Below are positions 21,791 to 34,012 of a stretch of DNA of 64,000 nucleotides, one piece after another. This stretch comes from Tuctoria greenei (lineage: Eukaryota > Streptophyta > Magnoliopsida > Poales > Poaceae): NCBI GenBank assembly GCA_036927565.1, contig JAYESD010000007.1, positions 132,778,230-132,842,229 on the forward strand, in the 5' to 3' direction. The notes beneath the pieces are model-generated. The model made no database searches, was not told the origin of the DNA, and worked only from the letters and a program-made list of their open reading frames with translations. The position numbers and the translations under genes are program-made. Each line of letters begins with the position of its first letter. The stretch's first letter is position 1.

Positions 21791-23438
21791 TTTCCTGCTA
21801 GTTCACACCTCACCACAATATTGTTTGATTCGGGTGCTACCAATTCTTTCGTATCCAAAGATTTTGTAAAGAAACATGGCATGATAGTTACATTCTTGAA
21901 TCGAGCAATGGTAATAAACTCTCCCGGAGGAGAGATGGTAGCAAGGCATGTATGCTCTAATGTGGGTCTAAATATAAGGGGGGTAGTCTTTGTGGTCAAC
22001 TTAATAGTACTGGATTCACAAGGACTAGACATCATTTTGGGAATGGACTGGCTGACAAAGAATCAAGGAGTAATTCACTGTGCAACTAGGACCGTCTGCT
22101 TAATGCATCCATATGGCACTACAGTGGATTTCAGGCCAGATCAGACACAAGAGGCAGTTGTACAACTCAACCACCTTGAGAGTACAGAAGGCATCAGAGT
22201 TGTGAGTGAGTTTCCGGATGTATTTCCAGATGACTTACCAGGTATGCCCCCTGATCGAGAGATTGAGTTTATCATTGAGTTAGTACCTGGAACGACCCCA
22301 ATATATAAGAGTCCATATAGAATGGATGCTAAACAACTAGCTGAACTAAAGGATCATATTGAGGAGAGTATGTGGAAAGGATATATTTGTCCTAGCTCAT
22401 CGCCTTGGGGAGCACCAGTTATATTTGTACCTAAGAAGGATGGTACCCAAAGGTTGTGTGTGGATTACCGTGCCTTAAATGCTGTAACAATCAAGAATAA
22501 GTACCCACTACCAAGAATCGAAGATTTGTTTGAGCAGTTGAGAGGAGCGTGTGTGTTCTCTAAGATTGATCTTCGCTCGGGTTATCACCAACTGAATATT
22601 AGACCCTCAGACATTCCCAAGACTGCATTTGTCTCTTGATATGGACTATATGAGTATACAGTTATGCCATTTGGATTGACCAATGCTCCTGCCTATTTTA
22701 TGTATCTGATGAACAAGGTATTCATGGAGTACTTGGACAAGTTTGTAGTGGTGTTTACCGATGACATACTTATCTACTCCAAGACTGAAGAAGAGCATGA
22801 GGAGCACATCAGTATGGCTCTACAGAAGCTTTGCCAAAATCAGCTATATGCCAAACTTAGTAAGTGTGAGTTTTAGCTAAAGGAGGTATCATTTTTGGGA
22901 CATGTCATATCAGAAGGAGGTATAGCAGTGGATCCAGGCAAGGTGGCAGATGTTCTAAAATGGGAAACACCTGAGAGTGTACATGATATACGAAGATTCT
23001 TGGGCATGGCTGGTTATTACCATCGATTCATCGAGGGATTTTCAAAGATCTCTCGACCACTAACCAAGTTGCTTGAGAAAGGATTTGCTTTCAAGTGGAC
23101 CCCCGAATGTGAAGTGAGCTTTGCCAAACTGAAGAAGAGGTTAACCAGTGCGCTAGTATTGGTGATGTCTGATATGCAGAAAGAGTTTGTGGTTTATTGT
23201 GATGCATCCGATCATGGTTTAGGATGTGTCTTAATGCAGGAAGGACATGTTGTAGCCTATGCTTCAAGACAACTTCAGAAGCATGAGAGGAATTATCCAA
23301 CCTATGATTTAGAGTTGCCAGCTGTTGTCCATGCATTGAAGATATGGAGACACTACTTAATGGGAAAAAGAACCGAGATATATACTAATCACAAGAGCTT
23401 GAAGTACATATTCACACAACCAGATCTTAATCTTAGAC
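21791..23438 (+). pseudogene. pol of the gypsy element, part 1: protease, RT, RNase H
   Basis: The frame continues from gag. Protease ILFDSGATNSFV near 21820; RT with YKSPYRMDAKQLAELK, SPWGAPVIFVPKKDG, FSKIDLRSGYHQLNI and active site VVVFTDDILIYS; RNase H starting VVYCDASDHGLGCVLMQEG. Tryptophan codons have become stops at 22637-22639 (TGA) and 22874-22876 (TAG). The residue before the catalytic DD is threonine rather than the usual isoleucine or valine. The reading stops at LNLR, where the copia element is inserted, and resumes at 33000 with no base missing apart from the duplicated TAGAC. Confidence 0.93.
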
Positions 23439-24947
23439 TGTAGCATCGAAGATCACGTGAAAAGCTATCAGATGGGGGGGGGGGGGGTGAATGGTAGATT
23501 TAAAAATCTTACGCAGCGGAAACAATTAAACCCCAACCCCTTCGGCAGAAAAACGATCTGTTAAAGAAATCATGTGTGAGACTAATCTAAACGTGTTTCA
23601 CCATGACAAAAGTGATATATATCAGAGAGAATCAAGTCACGAAGACAACACAACAAGAATCACTCAAATCTGTCGAGAAAAACTCAAGTTATGATCGAAA
23701 GATCAAACAAAGGTCAATCTGCCCTACTCGAGAAAAAACAGTTCTGGAATGCTGCAAAGTAACTCGTGTAGATCATAGACCACAAATCCAATGACCGTGA
23801 AATTTTGACATATGATAGATAATAAAGTTGTGAAGACAACCCAAAAAGAGTCACGTCAATTGGATCTGTAAAACTCGAGTTATGATAAAACCACCAATGA
23901 AAGATAGTGCTGTCCAGAAACTCGACGAGTAAAACTTGTCTGGAACAAGTCGGACGAACAAGGCACAAAAGTTCCTTCAAACTACGAAGTTTATTCAATA
24001 GAACACAAGAGGAACAGCCTTAAAGTCGTGCACCACGAGCTCTGGGCTCCCTTGCTTATATAACCAGCTCGAAAGCCAACTCAACTCAGATCAGGAACCT
24101 AATCCTACTCTGTTCACGAATCGTAACTTTCCATAACTGCTTAGGATTCTTCTATACGCAGATAGAAGCAATATTAAGACTTCCAAACACCTTAGGAACG
24201 TATACCAAATTCCTAACAACTCAAATTCATGACCCACACGAAATCCTATCATAACCAACTCAAATCTTTCCATATTTGAGTCAAACCCGACTCAGCCGCA
24301 ACCTAAGTCCATAACCTAGTCAGTTGGACCATTCCGACCAACTCTTTACGTCCACATCTCTTCATCACGTCTCGGAACCATGTAGCCACGTCCATGAACT
24401 CCTTGCACACGTGCAAACATCTTCCAGTTACGTCCACGATACCTTCACATGCATTGTTCTTGATTCAATCATACTGCGCAACCTCCTGATCAGCTCAACC
24501 ACAATTCCTCTTGAATTTGGTTGTTGGAACCTCATCTCCTCCCTGAGACTAATCCAATGGATCCCATCACCAGCCATGTCTTGAACTCAAGAAACACCTG
24601 CACATGAATAAACAACCAATCCATACGAGTCCAAGTCCTCGACTTGACTCAAGTTAGTTCCGAACACAATACCTTACGTGAGAACCTCACATAAGCATGT
24701 TGCAAAACCACAGTAACACAATATTATCCATATCAACCAAAACGAACCAAAAACATAGCAAATGAATACTAAACAATCTTTCCAACAATGTAAATCAAGT
24801 ACGAAACATTGCAAATGAAAAGCAGAAGCACTGCGGTCAAGTTCTGGACCTTGATAAAAAGGAGTTTTGGTGTTATTCAAAACTTTTATCATCAAAGCCA
24901 ATTGTATTCACTACAAGCCAATGTATTCAACACACATAGGTCTTACA
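23439..24947 (-). repeat. 3' LTR of family 3 copy A (1509 bp)
   Basis: Plus-strand limits TGTAGCATCG ... GGTCTTACA. Contains a 13-base G run near 23477. Next to it, 24948-24957 on the minus strand is the purine tract GGGGGAGAT. Confidence 0.95.
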
Positions 24948-25949
24948 ATCTCCCCCTTGATGAATGCATTGGCAACACCATTTAAAATCCAAACATTGGC
25001 TTATTCACATAAAAGTTTTGAAGGCAATTCCCCCCTTGTAAATCAAAAGTAAAATGAGAAGAAAATCCAAAAATTATCCCATATTATCTCTCCCCTTTAT
25101 TATCTCTCCTTATGCACATATTCTCTTTCTCTTCATGCTTATCTCTCCCCCTTTGACAATGTATTCAGCAAGTCATGAGCATATAAACAAATTATCTCTC
25201 CAACTTTAGTTGTTATGAGCATATTATAACATACATATAAACAAAGCTCATCCAAGTCATACTATCAGGTACCTTACATTATCACATCAATGAGATACAT
25301 AAAGTAGTGTAAGCCATGCTAGAGATCAAATGTAATTTTCAATTTAAGCAAGTCATGATCTCACAAACTTAACTATTTCAAAACCTGAAAGAATGACACT
25401 AGTTGCTGCATTTTATTATTTTTCAAAGTATAAATTTAGATCATATGATATTTGCAAGAGATTATATGCGCATCTGCCTTATTCTAACCAACCAAGCCAA
25501 GCCTATGTCATTTGACAATCAGAAGCTTAAGGACATGGTTTTAGTCATACACAACTTCTTCCAAGTTCATATCTAAGTGCAATGATAAGCCATCTCAAAA
25601 AAAGAAGTGTGATGCATGCATATTCTCTTGATATTTTCTCAATTTATATTTGTTCATAAAAACTCAACATGTGAGTTGATTACTTGATTAATCCTTAATG
25701 ATTAAAAGCACTTGTGAACATGTAACAAGTTCAAAACAGCAAGAAAGTTCGACCATGACCAATTTTAGTGTAAGTAATTATTCCAATTACTAGACATGGT
25801 AAAAACTACAAAATGTATACCATGAGTAATGTAGTAAGAACTTTTAGCATATAAAAGGAATCACAAAGTTATATATGTATGAAATACTATGCTCATATTA
25901 TTTTAATTTCAGATTCACAAATAGACTTCCCAAGTTTCAAAACTCCCCC
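24948..25949 (-). other. 3' non-coding region of family 3 copy A
   Basis: About 1 kb of AT-rich sequence between the end of RNase H and the polypurine tract. It has several TCTCCCC(C)-type runs (about 25085-25200), which may be secondary polypurine tracts. I find no remnant of an extra ORF. Confidence 0.65.
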
Positions 25950-28900
25950 TCAATTTAAGCCATGGGGATGCATAACCCCTATTTCACTACGAATGTAACA
26001 AAAACGAGTGAAATCCAAAGGTTTTGTAAAAATGTCATCCAATTGTTGTTCGGTATCTACATGGTGAAGCACAATGTTTCCTTTTTCAACATTATCTCGG
26101 AGAAAGTGATACCTAATGTCAATGTGCTTAGTTCTAGAATGTTGCACGGGGTTTTTAGCAATGCAAATGGCACTAGTGTTATAACAGAACAGTGGAACAC
26201 TATCTAGATCAACCCCATAGTCCTTAAGTGTTTGAACAATTCAAAGAATTTGTGAGCAAGCACTAACAGCAGCTATATATTCAGATTCGGCTGTGGATTG
26301 TTGTTGAATTTTGTTTTCTAGAGGACCAAGCAACAAGAGAATTACCAAGAAAATAACAAGCACCGGAAGTACTTTTCCTATCAATCCTACAACCCCCAAA
26401 ATCAGCATCCGAAAAAGCTTTCAAAGTAACGGCTGAGGAAGAAGGAAGAAAAATTCCAAATTCTTGAGTTCCATGTACGTACCTGAGAATCCTTTTGACG
26501 GCTTGACGATGTGAAGCACGTGGGGAGGCTTGAAACCGTGCACAAAGACATACGCTGAATTGTATGTCTGGTCTTGATGCCGTGAGGTACAAAAGTGATC
26601 CGATCATGCTTCTTTATTCTTTTTGATCCACGGGTTCACCATCTTCATCAAGTCCAAGTGTTGTTGCTGTTCCCATTGGTGTCCGAAGAGGCTTGCTTTT
26701 GTCCATGTTGAAGCGCCTTAGAAGGTCTTTTGTATACTTCGTTTGATGCACAAAGGTACCCTCCTTTGTTTGCTTGATTTGCAGCCCCAAAAAGTATGTG
26801 AGTTCACCCATCATACTCATTTCAAGTTCGGAACTCATCATTGCTGAAAACTTGGACACAAGATCATGAGAAGCACAACCAAAGATAATATCATCCACAT
26901 ACACTTGAACGAATAATTAGTCATTGCCATGCTTAAGCATAAAAAGAGTTTTATCAACCTTGCCCATGGTAAACCCTTTTTCAAGTAAGAATGTTTTTAA
27001 CCTATCATACCATGCTCTAGGGGCTTGTTTGAGACCGTACAAAGCTTTGGACAATTTGTAAACATGATTAGGAAAATCTGGATTTTCAAAACCCGGTGGT
27101 TGTTTCACATAAACCTCCTCATCTATGTATCCATTAAGAAAAGCACTTTTAACATCCATTTGATATAGCTTAAAACCAATAGATGCAGCAAAAGCTAACA
27201 AAATCTTATGGCTTCTAATCTAGCAACAGGAGCAAAAGTTTCATCAAAATCTAGACCTTCAACTTGAGTGAAACCTTGAGCAACCAACCTAGCCTTATTC
27301 CTAACCACAACCCCATCCTCACTTTGTTTATTTTTAAATACCCATTTAGTTCCAATTAAAGTGTGACCTTGAGGTGGAGGTACAAGTTTCCAAACATTAT
27401 TTCTTTCAAAATTTTCTAACTCTTCTTGCATGGCAATAATCCAAGGTTCATTAGTGAGTGCGTGTGATATATCTTTGGGTTCAAAAGAAGCAACAAAAAC
27501 AGAATGAGCATGAGAGTTTGGATCGCAAAACCTGGACCGTGTGACTCGTTCGTGCAAGCTTCCAATCATCTGTTGTGGGAGATGATCTTTGTAAAACCGT
27601 AGGGGAACAGATGTCTCGCAAGCTTCTTCTTCTTTATGTTCATCACAAATCGATGAGCTTGTGACTTGAGGATTATTTGAATCAGCATTGACGGTTGTTG
27701 GTGCTAGTTGAGAATTAACATCCGAAGCTGAACCAAAGTCTTTAGCTGCTGAATTTTTGGGCAACAGCTCCAATTCTTCCTCATCTTCAACAAAAATACT
27801 CCCCCCCCTGCGGATATGGATCTGGACCTGCTATGTATGAGCTAGTACCTGGGCTAGCTTCATCAAAAGACACTTCACAGGTCTCCACAATTTTGTTAGT
27901 GTCAAGTAAAAGCACACGGTAGCCTCTAGTATGAGATGGATAACCAAGAAACATGCCATCAATGGATCTAGGTTCAAACTTATCAAGATTACCATGTTTC
28001 TTAACAAAGCATTTGCCCAAAGACCCGAAAGTGTGTAACACTAGGCCTATGTCCAAACCGGAGCTCATATGGTGTTTTACCTAGCTTAGCACGCAGGAAA
28101 ACATGATTTGAGACATAACAAGCGGTTGCTAACGCATCAGCCCAAAATTTCCTAGGAGTTTGATATTCTTCAAGCATAGTCCTAGCCATCTCAACTAAGG
28201 TTCTGTTCTTTCTTTCTACAACACCGTTTTGTTGAGGTACATATGGTGAAGAAAATTGATGATCTATTCTATTTTCAGCACAAAAGTGATCAAAAGATCA
28301 ATTTTTAAATTCAGTTCCGTTATCACTTCTAATTGCTTTTAAAGATCCTGGGTGATCAATTGATAATATAATAAATAAAGTTCTAAAGTGACTAAAAGCT
28401 TCATTCTTAGATGCCATAAAGTAAACCTAAGAGTATCTAGAATAATCATCAACAATCACAAGTACAAACCATTTACCTCCAAAGGATTGAACACGTGAAG
28501 GTCCTACGGTGTCAAGATGCAAACGTTGACATGGTTCAATTGTCATGATCATTGTGAGAGGAGTATGTGAACCTGCAACCATCTTAGCATGTCTACAGGA
28601 AGAGCACACAATTTCTTCGTCCCCTTTAAGCTTAGGCAGCCCACGTATGCGATCAAGACCACTAACACGCGTTAGGTGATCAATAACCTATGTGACCAAG
28701 TCTATGATGCCAAAAATATAGGCCCTTAGAATCATTAGCAACTAGACACCTATGCTTAGAGGAAGACATATCAAAGTCAGCTTTAAAAACTCTTCCAAAC
28801 CGAGACATGTTAAAAATAATCTCACTATTTGAACTTACAACTTTGCAGCAATTTTTATTGAAAATAATTTCCAGATTTTCATCTAGCAATTGTGAAACAG

Positions 28901-29132
28901 AAAGCAAGTTGTATTTCAAATTTTTGACAAGTGCCACATCCTTCAAAGTGTAGTGAACATTTACTCTAACCGAACCCTTAGCAATTATAGGAGTTGAAGA
29001 ATTATCGGCAAAAGTAACATTTTCTACACGTGACACAAAAAAGAGGGAGGAGAACCAATCTTTGTTACCGGTCATGTGGCGTGAGCAACCTGAATCCACA
29101 ATCCAAATGTTCTCCTTCCTCAAATGTGTAAC
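25950..29132 (-). pseudogene. pol of family 3 copy A
   Basis: Follows the conserved in-frame TAG at 29133-29135. In order: protease IWIVDSGCSRHMTGNK; integrase zinc region ending CSSCRHAK; core LHLDTVGPS, IRSDNGTEF and VVERKNRTLVE; RT with NKARLVAQGFTQVEG, MDVKSAFLNGYIDEE, YGLKQAPRAWY and active site VYVDDIIFG; RNase H with FSDADFGG and HIDIRYHFLRD. Several frameshifts (for example near 27200, 28070 and 26280) and stops (near 28427, 26914 and 26611) disable it. Confidence 0.93.
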
Positions 29133-29135
29133 CTA

Positions 29136-31432
29136 CATAGAAGCACAATACGTCGATGACTCAATACTGGGGTTAGTCAAAAGGCATTTAGGAATCCAGT
29201 ACTGAGTCACGCGATGTGCAGCAGGAAAACACGCGAAAGCTGAGACAAAACAGCAGGTTTTTGAGTCAAAGTTTGAGATTTTTTATCCTTAACTACTGAC
29301 CTATAAGGTGTTACTTGTGTAGCACAAAAATCAGTAGCTCAGGAGGCAAAAACAGAAGGTCCGGAGGTAAACTTTGAATGTTTTTGACTCAAAACAGCAG
29401 GTTGTACATTCGGTTCAATATGTGCAGCAAATTTTGCATGAAAGTTATGAGATCTAGCGACCATTCTTTCCCTTTTCTGTTGTTTAGCTAGTCTATAACA
29501 AAAATCTATGACATGACCATCTCTACCACAGTAGGTACAATAAAATTTAACTTTGTGTTCATGTCTAGATGAGCAAATAACATTTTTATTTGAAACCGAA
29601 TGAGACAATACTTTTGCAGATTTGAAAACCACTTCTTTTTGTTTAGAAACTGTTTGAATCAAACCACTTCCTAATGACTTTACACTTTTAGGTGGATGTG
29701 CCTTAGCATGAGCATGAGAATCAAAACCTAAACCAATTTTATCATTGCAAGACTTGGATGAATTCAGCAGCAAGTTTAAGTTCTTATTCCCATTACAAAA
29801 CTGATCAAATGTCTTATGCATGTTATCAAGTTTATTGGACAGATCAAGGCAATTTTCACATGAAGTTTTTCCTTTTAATTTGCAATTGGAACAATATTTA
29901 ACTTCATGACAACGTAAAGCATTGTTCAATGTAGAGATTTCATTCATAGCATCTTGCAGTTTCTTATCAAGATCATCACAACTAGAACAATTCAAATCAA
30001 TTGTAGAACAAGAAGCATCTTTTAAGTTTCCAATATTAAGTGCAGCAAGCTTTTTGTTCTTTTCAATTTCAAGTTCAAGTTTATAAAGTGTGGAGGTATG
30101 TGCACTTCTTAGGGAGGACAATTGTTCATATATTAAGTCACATGAGGAACAAGAATCATCACTAGGAATCAAGGATTTCAAACGATTAATTTCAGATTGT
30201 AGTGACTCAATTTTAACAGCATTGTCCCTAAGCTTTTTGTCCTTTTTCTTAACAATAACAGTGGCACGAGAAATAGCATCACACATTTCTTCGCAAGTAG
30301 GACATACCTCTTCACTGTCGTTGTTGTGTTCTGCCTCCTCCATACTTGATCTTGACTTGCCCGCCATGAAGCACGAGTTTGCCAAATCATCTTCATACTC
30401 ATCACTTCCAATGTCCACGTCGCTTGAGCCAAGTTCTTGGAGTGCTGAGATAATACTGCTTACCAATTGGTGTCCTGTAAAACCCTTCTTTTTCTTCGTA
30501 TCTTTTGCAGAGGAGTGCTTCGTTCTTGTTTTCTTTTCATCCCGGGAAGTAGGACATGAAAGGTTAGGGCAATCTAAATGAAAATGTCCTGTCTTACCAC
30601 ACTCAAAGCATCATTGAGGTCCGGAGCTTCCTCTCCTTCTAGTTCTCACATTTTGCAATGCTTTTGAGAACCGGGTAGAGATGAGCGCTAGCTCCTCCTC
30701 TGGAAACTCCTCAATCTGTTCAAGGGTTAGAGAGGACAGCAAAGCAAGTGTACCACAAGATGAAGTTTGACTGGAGCTAGGCATGTCACGTTGAGAAACA
30801 AAAGCAATAGACTTGTTGGGGTTCTTATGTGAGATTATGTCAATTTCATGAGTTTTTAACTTGGAATATAGCATATCTAAAGTAAGTGAACTCATGACAC
30901 TAGATTCATGAATAGATGTGACTTTCATCTCCCAAATTGACATATCTAATGCGCTTAGCAATTGCCTAGCATTTTCAGCATCTGAAAAATTAACATTGAC
31001 ACTAAGCAAGTTGATAAGAATCTTATTAAAGCGAGCAAAAAGGTCATCAATAGACTCACCGGGTTGCATCTCGAAGCACATGTATTCTTTCTTGAACAGG
31101 TCTTGCCTTACCTCTTTGATCGTGTTGGATCCTTCATGGTAGTCACAAAGTGCTTTCCACACATCGTATGCAGATCGGAGGTTTGCAACACGGTCGAAGT
31201 CGCTTTGTGTTAATCCTTGTATGATCAAGTTCTGAGCCTTGTTGTTGTTGTCGACATCTCTCAGATTTGTAGCTGTAACTTGTTTGTTTGATGGCACTTC
31301 GTAAGGCTTGTATACCTTCTCCCATATTGCAAAGCCTTGTGCCTGGATGAAAGCCTCCATACGTGCCTTCCAAACCTGAAAATCAATGCCAGCGAACACA
31401 CAAGATTTGGCAGAGTACTTCTCCATGATCAT
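29136..31432 (-). pseudogene. gag of family 3 copy A
   Basis: Starts MEKYSAKSCVFAGIDFQVWK near 31426, the UBN2-type gag start. A TGA near 30615 replaces the CGA arginine still present in copy B, a direct C-to-T example. Next come the zinc knuckle CFECGKTGHF, an acidic Cys-rich coiled coil and a second knuckle CTYCGRDGHVIDFC. A TGA lies at 29339-29341. A missing T at about 29233 relative to copy B shifts the frame just before the gag-pol TAG. Confidence 0.92.
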
Positions 31433-31473
31433 TAGTCAAAAACACGTGCAAATCACAAAGATTAGAGTACCGT

Positions 31474-31488
31474 GGCTCTGATACCAAT
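31474..31488 (-). other. primer binding site of family 3 copy A
   Basis: The minus strand reads ATTGGTATCAGAGCCACGG beside the LTR end; complementary to initiator methionine tRNA. Confidence 0.9.
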
Positions 31489-32994
31489 TGTAGGATCGAA
31501 GAGCACGTGAAAAGCTACCAGAGGGGGGGGGGGGTGAATGGTAGATTTAAAAATCTTACGCAGCGGAAACAATTAAATCCCAACCCCTTCGGCAGAAAAA
31601 CGATCTGTTAAATAAATCGTGTGTGAGACTAATCTAAACGTGTTTCACCATGACAAAAGTGATAGATATCAGAGAGAATCAAGTCACGAAGACAACACAA
31701 CAAGAATGACTCAAATCCGTCGAGAAAACTCAAGTTATGATCGAAAGATCAAACAAAGGTCAATCTGCCCTACTCGAGAAAAAACAGTTCTGGAACGCTG
31801 CAAATTAACTCGTGTAGATCATAGACCACAAATCCAATGACCGTGAAATTTTGACAGATGATAGATAATCAAGTTGTGAAGACAACCCAAAAAGAATCAC
31901 GTCAATTGGATCTGTAAAACTCGAGTTATGATAAAACCACCAACAAAAGCTAGTGCTGTCCAGAAACTCGACGAGTAAAACATGTCTGGAACAAGTCGGA
32001 CAAACAAGTCACAAAAGTTCCTTAAAACTACGAATTTTATTCAATAGAACACAAGAGGAACAGACCCAAAGTCGTGCACCACGAGCTCTGGGCTCCCTTG
32101 CTTATATAACCAGCTCGAAAGCCAACTCAACTCAGATCAGGAACCTAATCCTACTCTGTTCACGAATCGTAACTTTCCATAACTGCTTAGGATTCTTATA
32201 TACACAAATAGAAGCAATCTTAAGACTTCCAAACACCTTAGGAACATATCCCACATTCCTAAACAACTCAAATTCGTGACCCACACAAAATCCTATCATA
32301 ACCAACTCAAATCTTTCCATATTTGAGTCAAACCCGACTCAGCCGCAACCTAAGTCTATAACCTAGTCAGTTGGACCTTTCCGACCAACTCTTTACGTCC
32401 ACATCTCTTCATCACGTCTCGGAACCATGTAGCCACGTCCATGAACTCCTTGCACACGTGCAGACATCTTCCAATGACGTCCACGATACCTTCACAAGCA
32501 TTGTTCTTGATTCAATCATGTTGCGCAACCTCCCGATCAGCTCAACAACAATTCCTCTTGAATTTGGTTGTTGGAACCTCATATCCTCCCTGAGACTAGT
32601 CCAATGGATCCCATCACCAGCCATGTCTTGAACTCAAGAAACACCTGCACATGAATAAACAACCAATTCATACGAGCCCAAGTCCTCGACTTGACTCAAG
32701 TTAGTTCCGAACACAACACCTTAAGTGAGAACCTCACATAAGCATGTTGCAAAACCACAGTAACACGATATTATCCATATCAACCAAAACACACCAAAAA
32801 CTTAGCAAATGAATACTAAGCAATCTTTCCAACAATGTAAAGCAAGTACGAAACATTGAAACTGAAAAGCAGAAGCACTGCGGTCAAGTTCCGAACCTTG
32901 ATAAAAAGGTGTTTTGGTGATGTTCAAAACTTTTATCATCAAAGCCAAGTGTATTCACTACAATCCAATGTATTCAACACACATAGGTCTTACA
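31489..32994 (-). repeat. 5' LTR of family 3 copy A (1506 bp)
   Basis: Partner of 23439-24947. Close to its outer end (about 32885-32905) it has a single GGTTCGGAACTTGACC unit where copies B and C carry long arrays of related units. Confidence 0.95.
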
Positions 32995-32999
32995 TAGAC

Positions 33000-34012
33000 A
33001 ACGTCGTTGGTTGGAGTTAATAAATGATTTTGATGTGGGAATCAACTATCATCCAGGGAAAGCTAATGTGGTCGCTGATGCCCTAAGTAGAAAGAGGCAA
33101 TGTAATAATTTGTCAGTACAAGCTCTTCAACCCCAATTATGTGAAGAGTTTGCAAGGTTAAACTTATGCCTAGTGTCTATCACTGAAGCAATTGCTATGG
33201 AAGTGTAATCAAACCTTGAATGTGATATACGAGAAGGACAAAAGAATAACGAGAAGGTCAAGGAGATCAAGCAATTAATGAAGAAAGGGAAAGCTCTGAA
33301 CTTTAGAGAGGATGAACAAGGAAACCTATGGCTTGGAGAGAGGATTTGTGTTCCAGATATAAAGTAGATTAGAGAGTTGATACTAAGGGAATCCCATGAA
33401 TCATCATACTCCATTCATCCCGAAAGCACGAAGATGTATCAAGATCTTAAAGATCGATATTGGTGGCATGGAATGAAACGGGATGTAGCAGAATATGTGG
33501 CCATATGTGATACATGTCAATTGATTAAAGCGGAACATCAAAGACCAGCAGGGTTATTGCAACCAATCAAAGTGTCAGAATGGAAGTGGGAAGAAATCAG
33601 CATGGATTTTATTGTGGGACTACCAAGGACACAATCTGGATATGATTCTATATGGGTTATAGTGGATTGTTTGACCAAAGTTGCCCACTTTATTCTTGTG
33701 AAGGAAACCTACAATGGTCCCAAGTTGGTGGAACTGTATATCTCCAGGATTGTATGCTTACATGGAGTTTCTAAGAAGATCATCTCAGATCGAGGCACTC
33801 AATTTACCTTAAGATTCTGGCAGAAGTTGCATAAATCAATGGATACCCACTGAAATTTTAGCTCGGCGTATCATCCTCAGACTGATGGTAAGACAGAACG
33901 TACCAACCAAATATTAGAAGACATGTTGAGAGTGTGTGCTTTAAAGAATAGCTAAAGTTGGGATAAGAATGTGCCGTATGCCAAATTCTCTTACAACAAC
34001 AGTTATCAAGCC
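33000..34012 (+). pseudogene. pol of the gypsy element, part 2: RNase H end and integrase, truncated
   Basis: Resumes with QRRWLELINDF, then HPGKANVVADALSRK (end of RNase H). The integrase zinc region has CDTCQLIK, and the catalytic core has MDFIVGLPRTQ, IISDRGTQF and QTDGKTERTNQ, supplying D, D and E. Stops lie near 33206, 33365, 33851 and 33952. The reading breaks off in YNNSYQASL at 34012, where the 3' LTR sequence begins. The GPY/F module and chromodomain expected downstream are absent. Confidence 0.92.

Larger units (their letters stand above)
23439..32994 (-). mobile_element. complete Ty1/copia element, family 3 copy A, inside gypsy pol
   Basis: Two LTRs (23439-24947 and 31489-32994) flank a minus-strand gag-pol. 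The target duplication TAGAC lies at 23434-23438 and 32995-32999, and removing the element and one TAGAC restores the gypsy reading LNLRQRRWLE. A 395-base sample of the LTR pair shows about 14 substitutions (3.5%). There is no extra ORF, unlike elements 1 and 2. Copies B (48669) and C (61839) belong to the same family. Confidence 0.96.
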
